A program made the translations under genes and the position numbers. The notes under the pieces were generated by a model that was not told the origin of the DNA, did no database searches, and saw only the letters and a list, made by a program, of their open reading frames with translations. Positions 9,023 to 16,827 of a stretch of DNA of 64,000 nt are shown one piece after another. Source of the stretch: Rubrolithibacter danxiaensis (GTDB lineage: Bacteria; Bacteroidota; Bacteroidia; Sphingobacteriales; Sphingobacteriaceae); assembly GCF_047272945.1 (NCBI RefSeq), contig NZ_JBKOPS010000011.1, forward strand, positions 45,652 to 109,651. The letters are read 5' to 3'. Position 1 is the first letter of the stretch. Each line of letters opens with the position of its first letter.

Positions 9023-9544
9023 ATGATCACTATAGTTTCTGCTACTAACCGCGAAAATAGTTATACGTTAAAACTGGCTGAATATTACCGGAAACAACTC
9101 AGAATAAAAGGTGTAGAAGCAGAAATTTTATCCTTAACAAGCCTGCCTGAAGGTTTAATACATCCCGAAATGTATATGAAGAGCCGTGAAAATTTCCAGC
9201 CCATGCAGAACATTGTAACCGCTACCGATAAATTCCTGTTTATAATCCCTGAATACAATGGCAGTTTCCCCGGGGTATTAAAAGTTTTTATTGATGCATG
9301 CAAATATCCCGAAAGTTTTCATGGCAAAAAAGCTGCTTTGGTAGGTATATCTTCAGGAAAATACGGAAATATCAGAGGGATTGATCATTTTACCGGCATC
9401 TGCCATTATATAAACCTGCATGTAATGCCGCTCCGCTTACATATTCCGAGCATAAATAAAGAGTTTAACGAGGAAGGGAACTTATTTAAAGAGGATACTT
9501 TAAAATTTACAACACAGCAAATTGATCAGTTTGTTGTATTTTAA
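9023..9544 (+). CDS. NADPH-dependent FMN reductase family protein
   Basis: A 173-residue flavodoxin-like oxidoreductase. Family marks are the N-terminal phosphate-binding loop ISATNRENSYTLKLAEYY (the family usually has GSxRxxS in this position) and the flavin-contact region FIIPEYNGSFPGVLKVFIDAC around residue 75. Members reduce FMN, quinones or azo compounds with NAD(P)H; the physiological substrate is unknown. It is monocistronic, divergent from parA, and convergent with the BtuF-like gene 11 bases downstream. The predicted leader contains a hairpin and an overlapping 21-codon reading frame. Confidence 0.88.
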   Translation: MITIVSATNRENSYTLKLAEYYRKQLRIKGVEAEILSLTSLPEGLIHPEMYMKSRENFQPMQNIVTATDKFLFIIPEYNGSFPGVLKVFIDACKYPESFHGKKAALVGISSGKYGNIRGIDHFTGICHYINLHVMPLRLHIPSINKEFNEEGNLFKEDTLKFTTQQIDQFVVF

Positions 9545-9555
9545 TAGTATACCAA

Positions 9556-10485
9556 TTAACTCGTTCCAAATTTTACCCAGCCTTGCCCTTCGTAACCGAA
9601 CACAAACTGCTTAGGATTAATAATTTCGGCGAGAATCTCTGCAGAATCCACTAAACGGGGCCCTGAACGGTTAAAATACTGATTCCCATCGGCAACATAT
9701 ACCTGGTTATTTTGTACTGCTTTAAGCTCATTCCATCCGTGAATTTCTAAAAGCAGGTTAATTTCCTGTAGTGTCCTTGAGATAGAGAAACCACAGGGAA
9801 TTAATATTAATATATCCGGGTCTTCCTGTTGAATGGAGGCAATATCTATATAAAAAGAATGTTTTCCTTTTTCAGCAAGTACCGGGATCCCTCCTGCCGT
9901 TTCAACTAATTCCGGAGTCCAGTTACCTGCTATCATTAAAGGCGACAGCCATTCTACACAAGCAACCCGGGGCTTTTGCTCTATAAATTTAAGTTTATGT
10001 TTAATTAAATCCAGGCGCTCCTGAAGCCCCTCAATTAACTGTTCTGCTTTTTCGGTAACATTAAGGCTTTTTGCTATCATCCTTATATCTTTAAAAAGAT
10101 CATTAAGGACGTGAGGCTCCAGGGAAATTATTTCAACATCTTTCTCAAGGAGTCCTTCCAGTTTCCGGCTTACATCATCCAGGCTGACTGCACAAACCTC
10201 ACACTGAGACTGTGTTATAATTATATCGGGCTGTAGCTGCCTGATAAGTTCAATGTCAATATCATAAATGGAAAGCGCCTCAGTTAGTATTTCTTTTACC
10301 TGTCTGTCGATAGCTACACTATCTGAACCGGGAGTAAATTTAGCAGTTGAACAAACGGGAAGCAGACATATGTTTTCTGGAAAATCGCATTCATGAGACC
10401 GGCCAATCAACTGTTCTTCCAATCCTAAAGCACAAACTATTTCGGTGGCGGCAGGAAGCAGAGAAACTATTTTTTTAGACGACAT
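9556..10485 (-). CDS. BtuF-like (cobalamin-type) substrate-binding protein without signal peptide
   Basis: The fold is that of ABC-transporter periplasmic binding proteins of the BtuF/FepB type, starting IVSLLPAATEIVCALGLEEQLIGRSHECDFP and continuing with LQPDIIITQSQCEVCAVS and AGGIPVLAEKGKHSFYIDIASI. There is no signal peptide or lipobox: the ATG at 10485 is followed directly by the first strand. No permease or ATPase gene is adjacent. It probably acts in the cytosol, or has been mis-started, so a classical uptake role is doubtful. The frame also opens at TTG 10503, inside tyrS; ATG 10485, 7 bases after the tyrS stop, is preferred. Confidence 0.82.
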   Translation of the reverse strand: MSSKKIVSLLPAATEIVCALGLEEQLIGRSHECDFPENICLLPVCSTAKFTPGSDSVAIDRQVKEILTEALSIYDIDIELIRQLQPDIIITQSQCEVCAVSLDDVSRKLEGLLEKDVEIISLEPHVLNDLFKDIRMIAKSLNVTEKAEQLIEGLQERLDLIKHKLKFIEQKPRVACVEWLSPLMIAGNWTPELVETAGGIPVLAEKGKHSFYIDIASIQQEDPDILILIPCGFSISRTLQEINLLLEIHGWNELKAVQNNQVYVADGNQYFNRSGPRLVDSAEILAEIINPKQFVFGYEGQGWVKFGTS

Positions 10486-10492
10486 AGCTATC

Positions 10493-11776
10493 TTATTCCG
10501 CAATTAGGAGAAAATAGTTCTTTTTACCTTTTTGTGCTACCAGGAATTTTCCGTTTATCAGCCTGCCCGAATCAAAAACATCTGCAGCATCTGCCACCTT
10601 TTCCTTATTTACAGAAACTCCTCCACCCTGTATCATTTTCCTGGCTTCGCCCTTGGAAGAAAACACGCTTGATTTTTCTGCAAGAAGGTCGGCAGCGTTT
10701 AATCCTGATGCCAACTCTTCCTTTGAAATTACAAATTGCGGAACACCTTCAAATACCTCAAGCACTTCCTCATCACTTAAAGAACTTAAAAATTCAAGTG
10801 ATCCGTTTCCGAAAAGAAAATCGGAAGTTTTAAGTGCAGTTTTTAAGGAATTTTCATCATGCGTACGAAGTGTAATTTCTTCTGCTAACGCTTTTTGAAG
10901 AATTCTTAAGTGAGGTGTCTGATCATGTTCAGCTTCAAGTGTTTCTATTTCTTTTTGCGATTTCAATGAAAATATCCTGATCCAGCTCTTAGCATCCACA
11001 TCGCTTGTATTTAACCAAAACTGATAGAATTTATATGGAGATGTCTTTTTAGAATCAAGCCATACAGCACCGCTTTCGGTTTTTCCGAATTTGGTTCCAT
11101 CTGCTTTTTTTATCAGTTGCGTAGTAATTGCGAAAGCAGAACCACCATCCTTACGGCGGATTAACTCTGTTCCGGTAACAATATTACCCCACTGGTCTGA
11201 TCCGCCCATTTGAACCAGGCAGTTTTTATTCTTCCAGAGCCAGTAAAAGTCATAACCCTGCACCAACTGATAACTAAATTCTGTAAAAGACATTCCTGTT
11301 TCACCTTCCAGGCGTTTTTTCACAGAGTCTTTTGCCATCATATAATTAACCGTAATATGTTTGCCCACATCGCGGATAAAATCCAGGAAGCTGAAGTGCT
11401 TAAACCAATCGTAATTATTAACCATTTCGGCACTGTTTTTACCACAATTAAAATCAAGAAACTTGCTTAATTGCTTTTCCAGGCAGCTTACATTATGCTG
11501 AAGAATATCCTCGGATAATAAATTCCGCTCTGCTGATTTCCCTGAGGGATCGCCAACCATACCGGTAGCACCACCTACCAATGCATATGGCTTATGGCCT
11601 GCCCGCTGAAAATGAATAAGCGTCATTATCTGGGTAAGATGCCCCACATGCAAAGAATCGGCAGTTGGATCAAAACCAATATAACCGGCAGTCATCCCTT
11701 TATTGAGTTCATCTTCAGTACCTGGCATTATATCCTGCAGCATGCCACGCCAGCGCAGTTCTTCTACGAAATTCAT
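10493..11776 (-). CDS. tyrS: Tyrosyl-tRNA synthetase
   Basis: Class I aminoacyl-tRNA synthetase that charges tRNA-Tyr. The 427-residue protein has the HIGH-type motif in DSLHVGHL (about residues 36-43), the tyrosine-binding stretch YQLVQGYDFYWL, MGGSDQWGNI, and the KMSKS-equivalent KFGKTESG. The C-terminal 90 residues form an S4-like RNA-binding domain (KGEARKMIQGGGVSVN). The length is normal for bacterial TyrRS. It leads a two-gene unit with the BtuF-like gene; a TAnnTTTG box lies 84 bases upstream of its start. Confidence 0.97.
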   Translation of the reverse strand: MNFVEELRWRGMLQDIMPGTEDELNKGMTAGYIGFDPTADSLHVGHLTQIMTLIHFQRAGHKPYALVGGATGMVGDPSGKSAERNLLSEDILQHNVSCLEKQLSKFLDFNCGKNSAEMVNNYDWFKHFSFLDFIRDVGKHITVNYMMAKDSVKKRLEGETGMSFTEFSYQLVQGYDFYWLWKNKNCLVQMGGSDQWGNIVTGTELIRRKDGGSAFAITTQLIKKADGTKFGKTESGAVWLDSKKTSPYKFYQFWLNTSDVDAKSWIRIFSLKSQKEIETLEAEHDQTPHLRILQKALAEEITLRTHDENSLKTALKTSDFLFGNGSLEFLSSLSDEEVLEVFEGVPQFVISKEELASGLNAADLLAEKSSVFSSKGEARKMIQGGGVSVNKEKVADAADVFDSGRLINGKFLVAQKGKKNYFLLIAE

Positions 11777-11859
11777 TTATTGTAACTCTTAGTCTTAATT
11801 TTTGATATATCTGCTGATTGCATTCAATCTAAAAGTGAAAAACAATAAGCTAAACTGTG

Positions 11860-11867
11860 CAAAGATA
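11860..11867 (-). promoter_or_regulatory. Candidate -7 box of the tyrS promoter
   Basis: On the minus strand this reads TATCTTTG, an exact match to the Bacteroidota -7 consensus TAnnTTTG, 84 bases upstream of the tyrS ATG in the divergent gap with the Nudix gene. No clear -33 TTG is visible upstream, so only the -7 element is called. Confidence 0.45.
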
Positions 11868-11910
11868 GATAAATTAAAAACTTGTTATTATTTATTGTTG
11901 TTGCTGAATT

Positions 11911-12483
11911 ATGAGCGAAATACAAATCCTTAAAACCGAAGTACTTTCTGATTTGAGATCGAAATTAGAAAAAATCACCTATCAGACTGTTTCTAATACC
12001 GGAACGCAGGAGCATGAACGGGAGGTCTTTCATCGGCCGGATGCTACCGTTATCTTATTGTATGATCCCTCTAAAAAGAAAGTTTTATTAACCGAACAGT
12101 TTCGCTTGCCTGTTTATTTAAAAGAAAAGCATACAAAATTACTGGAAGCCTGCGCCGGATTAATCGATGAAGGTGAATTTCCGGAACATGCAGTTATCAG
12201 GGAAGTGGAAGAGGAAACAGGATATCGCATTTCGCAGATAAAAAAAATAGCGGAAGCTTACTCCTCTCCTGGCTCTTTTACAGAACTTGTCCATTATTTT
12301 GTTGGAGAGTATAATGAAGAATTGAAAGTATCTGAAGGTGGCGGACTTAAAGACGAAGGAGAAGATATACACACTGTCGAACTGTCTTTTCAGGAGGCCC
12401 GGCAATTACTGGCAGATAGTAAAATACACGATGCAAAAACCATTATACTGCTTCAGTATGCTATAATAAATAACATCATTTAA
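11911..12483 (+). CDS. nudK: Nudix hydrolase, NudK-like (GDP-mannose pyrophosphatase type)
   Basis: The 190-residue length and layout resemble E. coli NudK, which hydrolyses GDP-mannose to GMP and mannose-1-phosphate. The Nudix box is complete (GLIDEGE then REVEEETGY, about residues 87-109), with Mg-binding glutamates present. NudK-like marks downstream are YSSPGSFTELVHYFVGEY and EGGGLKDEGEDIHTVEL. The specificity is inferred from resemblance; an ADP-sugar pyrophosphatase is the alternative. It is transcribed divergently from tyrS and precedes the ACP phosphodiesterase gene by 85 bases. Confidence 0.82.
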   Translation: MSEIQILKTEVLSDLRSKLEKITYQTVSNTGTQEHEREVFHRPDATVILLYDPSKKKVLLTEQFRLPVYLKEKHTKLLEACAGLIDEGEFPEHAVIREVEEETGYRISQIKKIAEAYSSPGSFTELVHYFVGEYNEELKVSEGGGLKDEGEDIHTVELSFQEARQLLADSKIHDAKTIILLQYAIINNII

Positions 12484-12568
12484 TTCATTCCTGGAAATAA
12501 AACGCCTCTTTTTTCGTAAATTGAGAATAGAGCGCCTTTTAAAGGCTTATCTAATCGTTTTAACAGGC

Positions 12569-13246
12569 ATGAATTTTTTATCTCACTTTTATTTCGACAG
12601 GTACACGGGTGATTCACTTATGGTGACGGGAACAGTATTGCCTGATCTGATAAAAAATGCAAAAAAAGAATGGAACATTCGTCCTGAAAAAAACAGTGAG
12701 AACTTTAGCACTGATAAAAATCTTTCAACCATTTTAAAAGGATGGAACCGGCACCTGGCAGTAGACAGAATCTTTCATTGCTCGGATTTTTTCCTTAAGC
12801 ATAGCGCTGCCATCCGAGTTGCTATTGCTCCTGTATTGGCCGGCTCTTCTGCCAAACCTTTTTTTGTGGCTCATATTGCGCTCGAAATTATGTTGGACAG
12901 CTTGCTGCTTACGGAATCAATTCTTGGAACAGATCGGTTTTATTCACATCTTAAATCTGCCGATAGAAACGCTATTAACAGATTTCTCCAATTAAACAAG
13001 ATTTCCGAAACTGATATTTTCTTCAAATTCTTTGACGAATTTATTGAAGCAGCTTACTTAAATAATTACAGGGACCCGGGTAATATCATATACTCCATCA
13101 ATCGCATTTGTATGCGATTATGGCCTTCATCCTTTAACGAAACGCAGAAATTACAACTCACTGCAATCTTGTTTGACTACCGTGAAATCTTAAAAGCTGC
13201 CTTTATGGATATTTTCAACGATATTGAACAACTCTTAAATTCATAA
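12569..13246 (+). CDS. acpH: Acyl carrier protein phosphodiesterase (AcpH / DUF479 family)
   Basis: AcpH-type enzymes remove the 4'-phosphopantetheine group from holo-ACP. The protein begins MNFLSHFYFDRYTGDSLMVTG, the typical start of the family, followed by the conserved RHLAVDRIFHCSDFF (His and Asp of the HD-like metal site) and HIALEIMLDSLLL. The frame opens upstream at TTG 12521, but the family N-terminus coincides with the ATG at 12569, so that start is chosen (225 residues). The enzyme is soluble and cytosolic. Biochemistry is known from E. coli only, so the exact reaction here is inferred. Confidence 0.82.
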   Translation: MNFLSHFYFDRYTGDSLMVTGTVLPDLIKNAKKEWNIRPEKNSENFSTDKNLSTILKGWNRHLAVDRIFHCSDFFLKHSAAIRVAIAPVLAGSSAKPFFVAHIALEIMLDSLLLTESILGTDRFYSHLKSADRNAINRFLQLNKISETDIFFKFFDEFIEAAYLNNYRDPGNIIYSINRICMRLWPSSFNETQKLQLTAILFDYREILKAAFMDIFNDIEQLLNS

Positions 13247-13308
13247 AATAAGTCTTACTTTAGCAATACGCACCTTATACTCAACTCAAAAAACTCTTAT
13301 CTTCGCTC

Positions 13309-15324
13309 ATGTCGCTTTTCGAAGTTAAAGATCGTATGGATGCTTTGGTTAAAGAGCTTAACCAGCATAATTACAACTATTACGTACTTGCCCAGCCTAC
13401 AATTTCCGATTTCGATTTTGATAAAAAATTAAAGGAACTTGAAGACCTGGAAAAACATTATCCGGATTTCCAGGACCCTGATTCTCCGACACAAAAGGTT
13501 GGTGGAGAAATCACAAAAGAATTTCAAACCGTAAAGCATAAATGGCCAATGCTTTCTTTGGGCAACACCTATAATGAACAAGATTTAAGAGATTTTGACG
13601 AACGTATAAAAAAAGCAATAGGCGAGGATTTCGAATATGTTTGCGAGCTTAAATTCGATGGCTTGTCCATGAGTCTGACTTATGAAAATGGCAGACTGCT
13701 ACGTGCTGTTACCCGTGGCGATGGCAGTCAGGGTGATGACGTAACTACCAATGTAAAAACAATTAATCGAATTCCTAAAAAGCTTCGTGGTTCTGGTTAT
13801 CCCGATAACTTTGAGATCAGGGGGGAAATCTTTATGCACCGGCCTGCCTTTGAAAAATTAAACCAGGAACGTATCAAACTTGGCGAAGTACCCTATGCTA
13901 ATCCGAGGAATTTTGCTTCGGGGACAATAAAACTTCAGGATTCGGGAGAAGTAGCCCGAAGACCGCTGGATTGTTTTTTGTATTTCCTGTATACCGACAA
14001 ACCCTTATTTAAAACCCATTGGGAAAGCCTTATGGCAGTACAGAAGTGGGGATTTCATGTATGTGAGCACAACCGGCTATGCAGAAATATAGAGGATGTA
14101 ATAAATTTTATTCACTATTGGGAAGAAGAACGACACAAATTGAGCTATGATATTGATGGCATAGTTTTGAAAGTAAATAATTACGCACAGCAGCACGAAC
14201 TTGGTTTCACAGCCAAATCTCCACGTTGGGCTATAGCGTATAAATATAAGGCAGAAGAAGTTGAAACTACGCTTGAAAGCGTAAGTTACCAGGTTGGCCG
14301 TACCGGTGCGGTAACGCCGGTAGCAAATCTTAAACCTGTTCTACTTGCCGGAACAACTGTAAAAAGAGCTACTCTACACAATGCTAATGAAATAAAACGA
14401 CTCGATTTACATCAGGGAGATACGGTATTTGTAGAAAAAGGTGGCGAAATTATTCCTAAAATAATTGCTGTAAACACAATTAAGCGCATTGTTGGAGCAG
14501 AAAAAATTATATATCCTGAAACCTGTCCCGAATGTGGAAGCAATTTGATCAGGGAAGAAGGAGAAGCTGTTCATTATTGCCCTAATGACGAAGGTTGCCC
14601 CCCGCAAATAGTTGGTAAAATTCAGCATTTTATTAGTCGCAAAGCAATGAACATTGAAGGTTTGGGACAGGAAACGATAGAAGCTTTTTATCGGAAAGGA
14701 TTCCTGGAACACATCAGCGATCTTTACATTCTGCATGAAAAACGCGATGAACTCAAACAGCTGGAACGCTTTGGCGAAAAGTCTATAACAAACATGCTCG
14801 AAGGCATTGAAAAATCTAAAGAAATGCCTTTTGAGAAAGTTCTTTTTGGCTTGGGGATACGTTATGTAGGAGAAACGGTAGCAAAAAAAATAACGACTCA
14901 TTTTAAAAACATTGACAGCCTGATGAACGCCAGTTTTGATGAACTGACTTCTGTTGAAGAGATCGGCGACCGGATTGCCGACAGTATACTGGAGTATTTT
15001 AAAGACAGCAGGCATATTGAACAAATAAACCTGTTACGCAGGCACGGTTTACAGTTTGAAAGCGCCCAGAAAGAAGTTATACTCGACAGTGATAAATTAA
15101 GCGGACAAAGTTTTATCATTTCCGGAGTATTTGAAAAATTCAGCAGAGAAGAACTTACTCAATTAATTTTAAATAACGGAGGGAAGATACTGAGCAGCAT
15201 TTCGGGTAAGTTGAATTATGTAGTTGCTGGAGATAATATGGGGCCTTCAAAATTAGAAAAAGCACAAAAGCTGAATATTCCGATAATTTCTGAAGATGAA
15301 TTATTAAAGATGCTCAGCAACTAA
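13309..15324 (+). CDS. ligA: NAD-dependent DNA ligase
   Basis: The 671-residue protein has the normal LigA length and domain order: Ia domain (YYVLAQPTISDFDFDKKL), adenylation domain with the nucleophilic lysine in ELKFDGLSMSL (Lys115), OB fold, a four-cysteine zinc finger (CPECGSNLIREEGEAVHYCPNDEGC, about residues 404-428), a helix-hairpin-helix region and a C-terminal BRCT domain (about 590-671). It seals nicks in replication and repair. A TACTTTAG hexamer-like box lies about 55 bases upstream, close to the -7 consensus. Stop is TAA; dapA follows after 116 bases. Confidence 0.97.
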   Translation: MSLFEVKDRMDALVKELNQHNYNYYVLAQPTISDFDFDKKLKELEDLEKHYPDFQDPDSPTQKVGGEITKEFQTVKHKWPMLSLGNTYNEQDLRDFDERIKKAIGEDFEYVCELKFDGLSMSLTYENGRLLRAVTRGDGSQGDDVTTNVKTINRIPKKLRGSGYPDNFEIRGEIFMHRPAFEKLNQERIKLGEVPYANPRNFASGTIKLQDSGEVARRPLDCFLYFLYTDKPLFKTHWESLMAVQKWGFHVCEHNRLCRNIEDVINFIHYWEEERHKLSYDIDGIVLKVNNYAQQHELGFTAKSPRWAIAYKYKAEEVETTLESVSYQVGRTGAVTPVANLKPVLLAGTTVKRATLHNANEIKRLDLHQGDTVFVEKGGEIIPKIIAVNTIKRIVGAEKIIYPETCPECGSNLIREEGEAVHYCPNDEGCPPQIVGKIQHFISRKAMNIEGLGQETIEAFYRKGFLEHISDLYILHEKRDELKQLERFGEKSITNMLEGIEKSKEMPFEKVLFGLGIRYVGETVAKKITTHFKNIDSLMNASFDELTSVEEIGDRIADSILEYFKDSRHIEQINLLRRHGLQFESAQKEVILDSDKLSGQSFIISGVFEKFSREELTQLILNNGGKILSSISGKLNYVVAGDNMGPSKLEKAQKLNIPIISEDELLKMLSN

Positions 15325-15440
15325 GCAGAATTTACCCCCCCAAATTTTCAATTCTTTCTTAAAATTGATAAATACCCATAAATTAGCACCTTGTTGTTAT
15401 TTTCGCTATTAAAATACCGCGAAAGCTTTATATTATTCAG

Positions 15441-16322
15441 ATGAACAGATTATACGGAACAGGGGTAGCTATTATTACTCCGTTCAACAGTGATGGATCA
15501 GTAGATTTTAACGGATTAAAAAACCTTATAAACTTTTTAATTGAAGGCAAATGTGACTATCTGGTTTCTTTAGGAACTACAGGAGAAACTGCTACTTTAA
15601 CTAAAGAAGAAAAGGAATCTATATGGAAGTTTACTGCTGAAACTGTTGCCGGGAGAGTTCCTCTGGTAGCAGGTATCGGCGGAAATAATACCCGTGAAGC
15701 TGTTGAATCTGTAAAAAGTTTTACCATTTCAGGGTATGAAGCAATATTATCTGTTAGTCCCTATTACAATAAACCCACCCAGGAAGGTATCTTCCAGCAT
15801 TATAAGGCTATCGCAGAAGCATCACCGCTGCCGGTTATTCTATATAATGTTCCAGGCCGTACAGGAAGCTCTATTCATGCAGAAACAACGTTACGTCTAG
15901 CTCAGGAAAAAAATATTATCGGTATAAAAGAAGCCTCTGGAAATTTCGATTGCTTTAACAAAATACTTGCGGAAAAACCGGAAGATTTTCTCTTAATTTC
16001 AGGTGACGATCCAATTACCCTTCCGTTAATTGCATTGGGGGCAGTAGGTGTAATCTCGGTAGTTGGCAATGTTTTTCCAAAAATCCTGTCAAAAATGGTA
16101 CAGCTTTGCCTGGAGAACAAATTTAAAGAAGCACAAATTCTGCATTATAAGTTAGCCCCTGTAACAAACCTGTTTTTTGAAGAGGGAAACCCGGCAGGTG
16201 TAAAAGCTGCTTTAAAATACCTTGGGGTTTGCAACGACACGTTACGCCTTCCTTTGGTAAATGTGAGCGAAAACCTGTATAACCGAATTGTAGAAGAAAC
16301 AAATAAACTAACTGATCAATAA
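15441..16322 (+). CDS. dapA: 4-hydroxy-tetrahydrodipicolinate synthase
   Basis: DapA condenses pyruvate with aspartate semialdehyde, the first committed step to meso-DAP and lysine. The 293-residue TIM-barrel protein shows the pyruvate-binding GTTGET, the catalytic tyrosine in VILYNVPGRTG and the Schiff-base lysine in IIGIKEASG. It is 116 bases downstream of ligA and followed by a strong hairpin terminator, so it is probably its own unit. The next pathway enzyme, DapB, is at 5711-6454. Confidence 0.96.
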   Translation: MNRLYGTGVAIITPFNSDGSVDFNGLKNLINFLIEGKCDYLVSLGTTGETATLTKEEKESIWKFTAETVAGRVPLVAGIGGNNTREAVESVKSFTISGYEAILSVSPYYNKPTQEGIFQHYKAIAEASPLPVILYNVPGRTGSSIHAETTLRLAQEKNIIGIKEASGNFDCFNKILAEKPEDFLLISGDDPITLPLIALGAVGVISVVGNVFPKILSKMVQLCLENKFKEAQILHYKLAPVTNLFFEEGNPAGVKAALKYLGVCNDTLRLPLVNVSENLYNRIVEETNKLTDQ

Positions 16323-16326
16323 ATAA

Positions 16327-16353
16327 AAAGCCGGATAAAATTTATCCGGCTTT
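16327..16353. terminator. Bidirectional terminator between dapA and the H1-like gene
   Basis: A 13-base perfect inverted repeat (16327-16339 against 16341-16353) with a GC-rich core (GCCGG/CCGGC) sits between convergent genes. A-rich and T-rich flanks allow U-rich tails on both strands. Confidence 0.85.
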
Positions 16354-16374
16354 AAAATTCTTTTAAAAAGAAAA

Positions 16375-16563
16375 CTATTTTTTTGCAGCTTCTTTATTTT
16401 TTGACTCCTGAATCTCTAAACGAATAGCCTGAGCCAGGTTCTTTAAATCTTGCATACCTTTTCTAACTCTGGTACCTGCTGCGCTGTTACCTTTATTGTA
16501 AAACTTATCAGCATCGCCTTCCAGGCCGGCAACAAGATTTTTTACTTCTTCAAATTTTTTCAT
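16375..16563 (-). CDS. Histone H1-like (Hc1-family) small DNA-associated protein
   Basis: A 62-residue, lysine-rich protein. The segment EGDADKFYNKGNSAAGTRVRKGMQDLKNLAQ is characteristic of the histone-H1-like proteins that are widespread and abundant in Bacteroidota. The C-terminus is a short basic tail (KNKEAAKK). It probably binds DNA, but its role in chromatin is untested. Unlike most genes here it has a clear AGGAG 8 bases before the ATG and an A/T-rich leader, both in line with high expression. Confidence 0.88.
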   Translation of the reverse strand: MKKFEEVKNLVAGLEGDADKFYNKGNSAAGTRVRKGMQDLKNLAQAIRLEIQESKNKEAAKK

Positions 16564-16571
16564 TTTAATTA

Positions 16572-16576
16572 CTCCT
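16572..16576 (-). promoter_or_regulatory. Shine-Dalgarno site of the H1-like gene
   Basis: The minus strand reads AGGAG 8 bases before the ATG. This is noteworthy because Shine-Dalgarno sequences are generally missing upstream of other genes in this window. Confidence 0.6.
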
Positions 16577-16770
16577 TTTCTTTTTATTAATGTTTGTTTT
16601 TAATAGCTATAAGCTAAAGTAAAAGGTTTTTTCGTAAAAAAAAATTTTTCAAAGCTTTAATAAAGAGGCAGTTCATACGTTTTTTTCCACATTTTCGGCC
16701 TTTTCCACTGCTAATTGTTAATTAAGACAATTAAAATAACATCGGCATACTAAACAGATTTAACTATAAG

Positions 16771-16802
16771 AAAAAAAACCTGAAGACATCCCTCCAGGTT
16801 TT
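16771..16802 (-). terminator. Rho-independent terminator after the alpha-oxoamine synthase gene
   Basis: On the minus strand an 8-base stem (AAAACCTG with CAGGTTTT; 16795-16802 and 16775-16782) with a 12-base loop is followed by a run of eight T. It lies 26 bases past the stop of the upstream gene. The rest of the 264-base gap (16564-16827) is AT-rich and holds two TTTTCCAC motifs (16683, 16701) but no gene that I can see. Confidence 0.8.
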
Positions 16803-16827
16803 CTGTTATAATTTAAAGAGTCAAAAT

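Noticed and set aside
14407..15024. 205-codon open frame antisense to ligA
   Set aside because: It lies wholly inside ligA, has a Phe/Tyr/Asn-rich composition typical of a shadow frame, and matches no family by eye.
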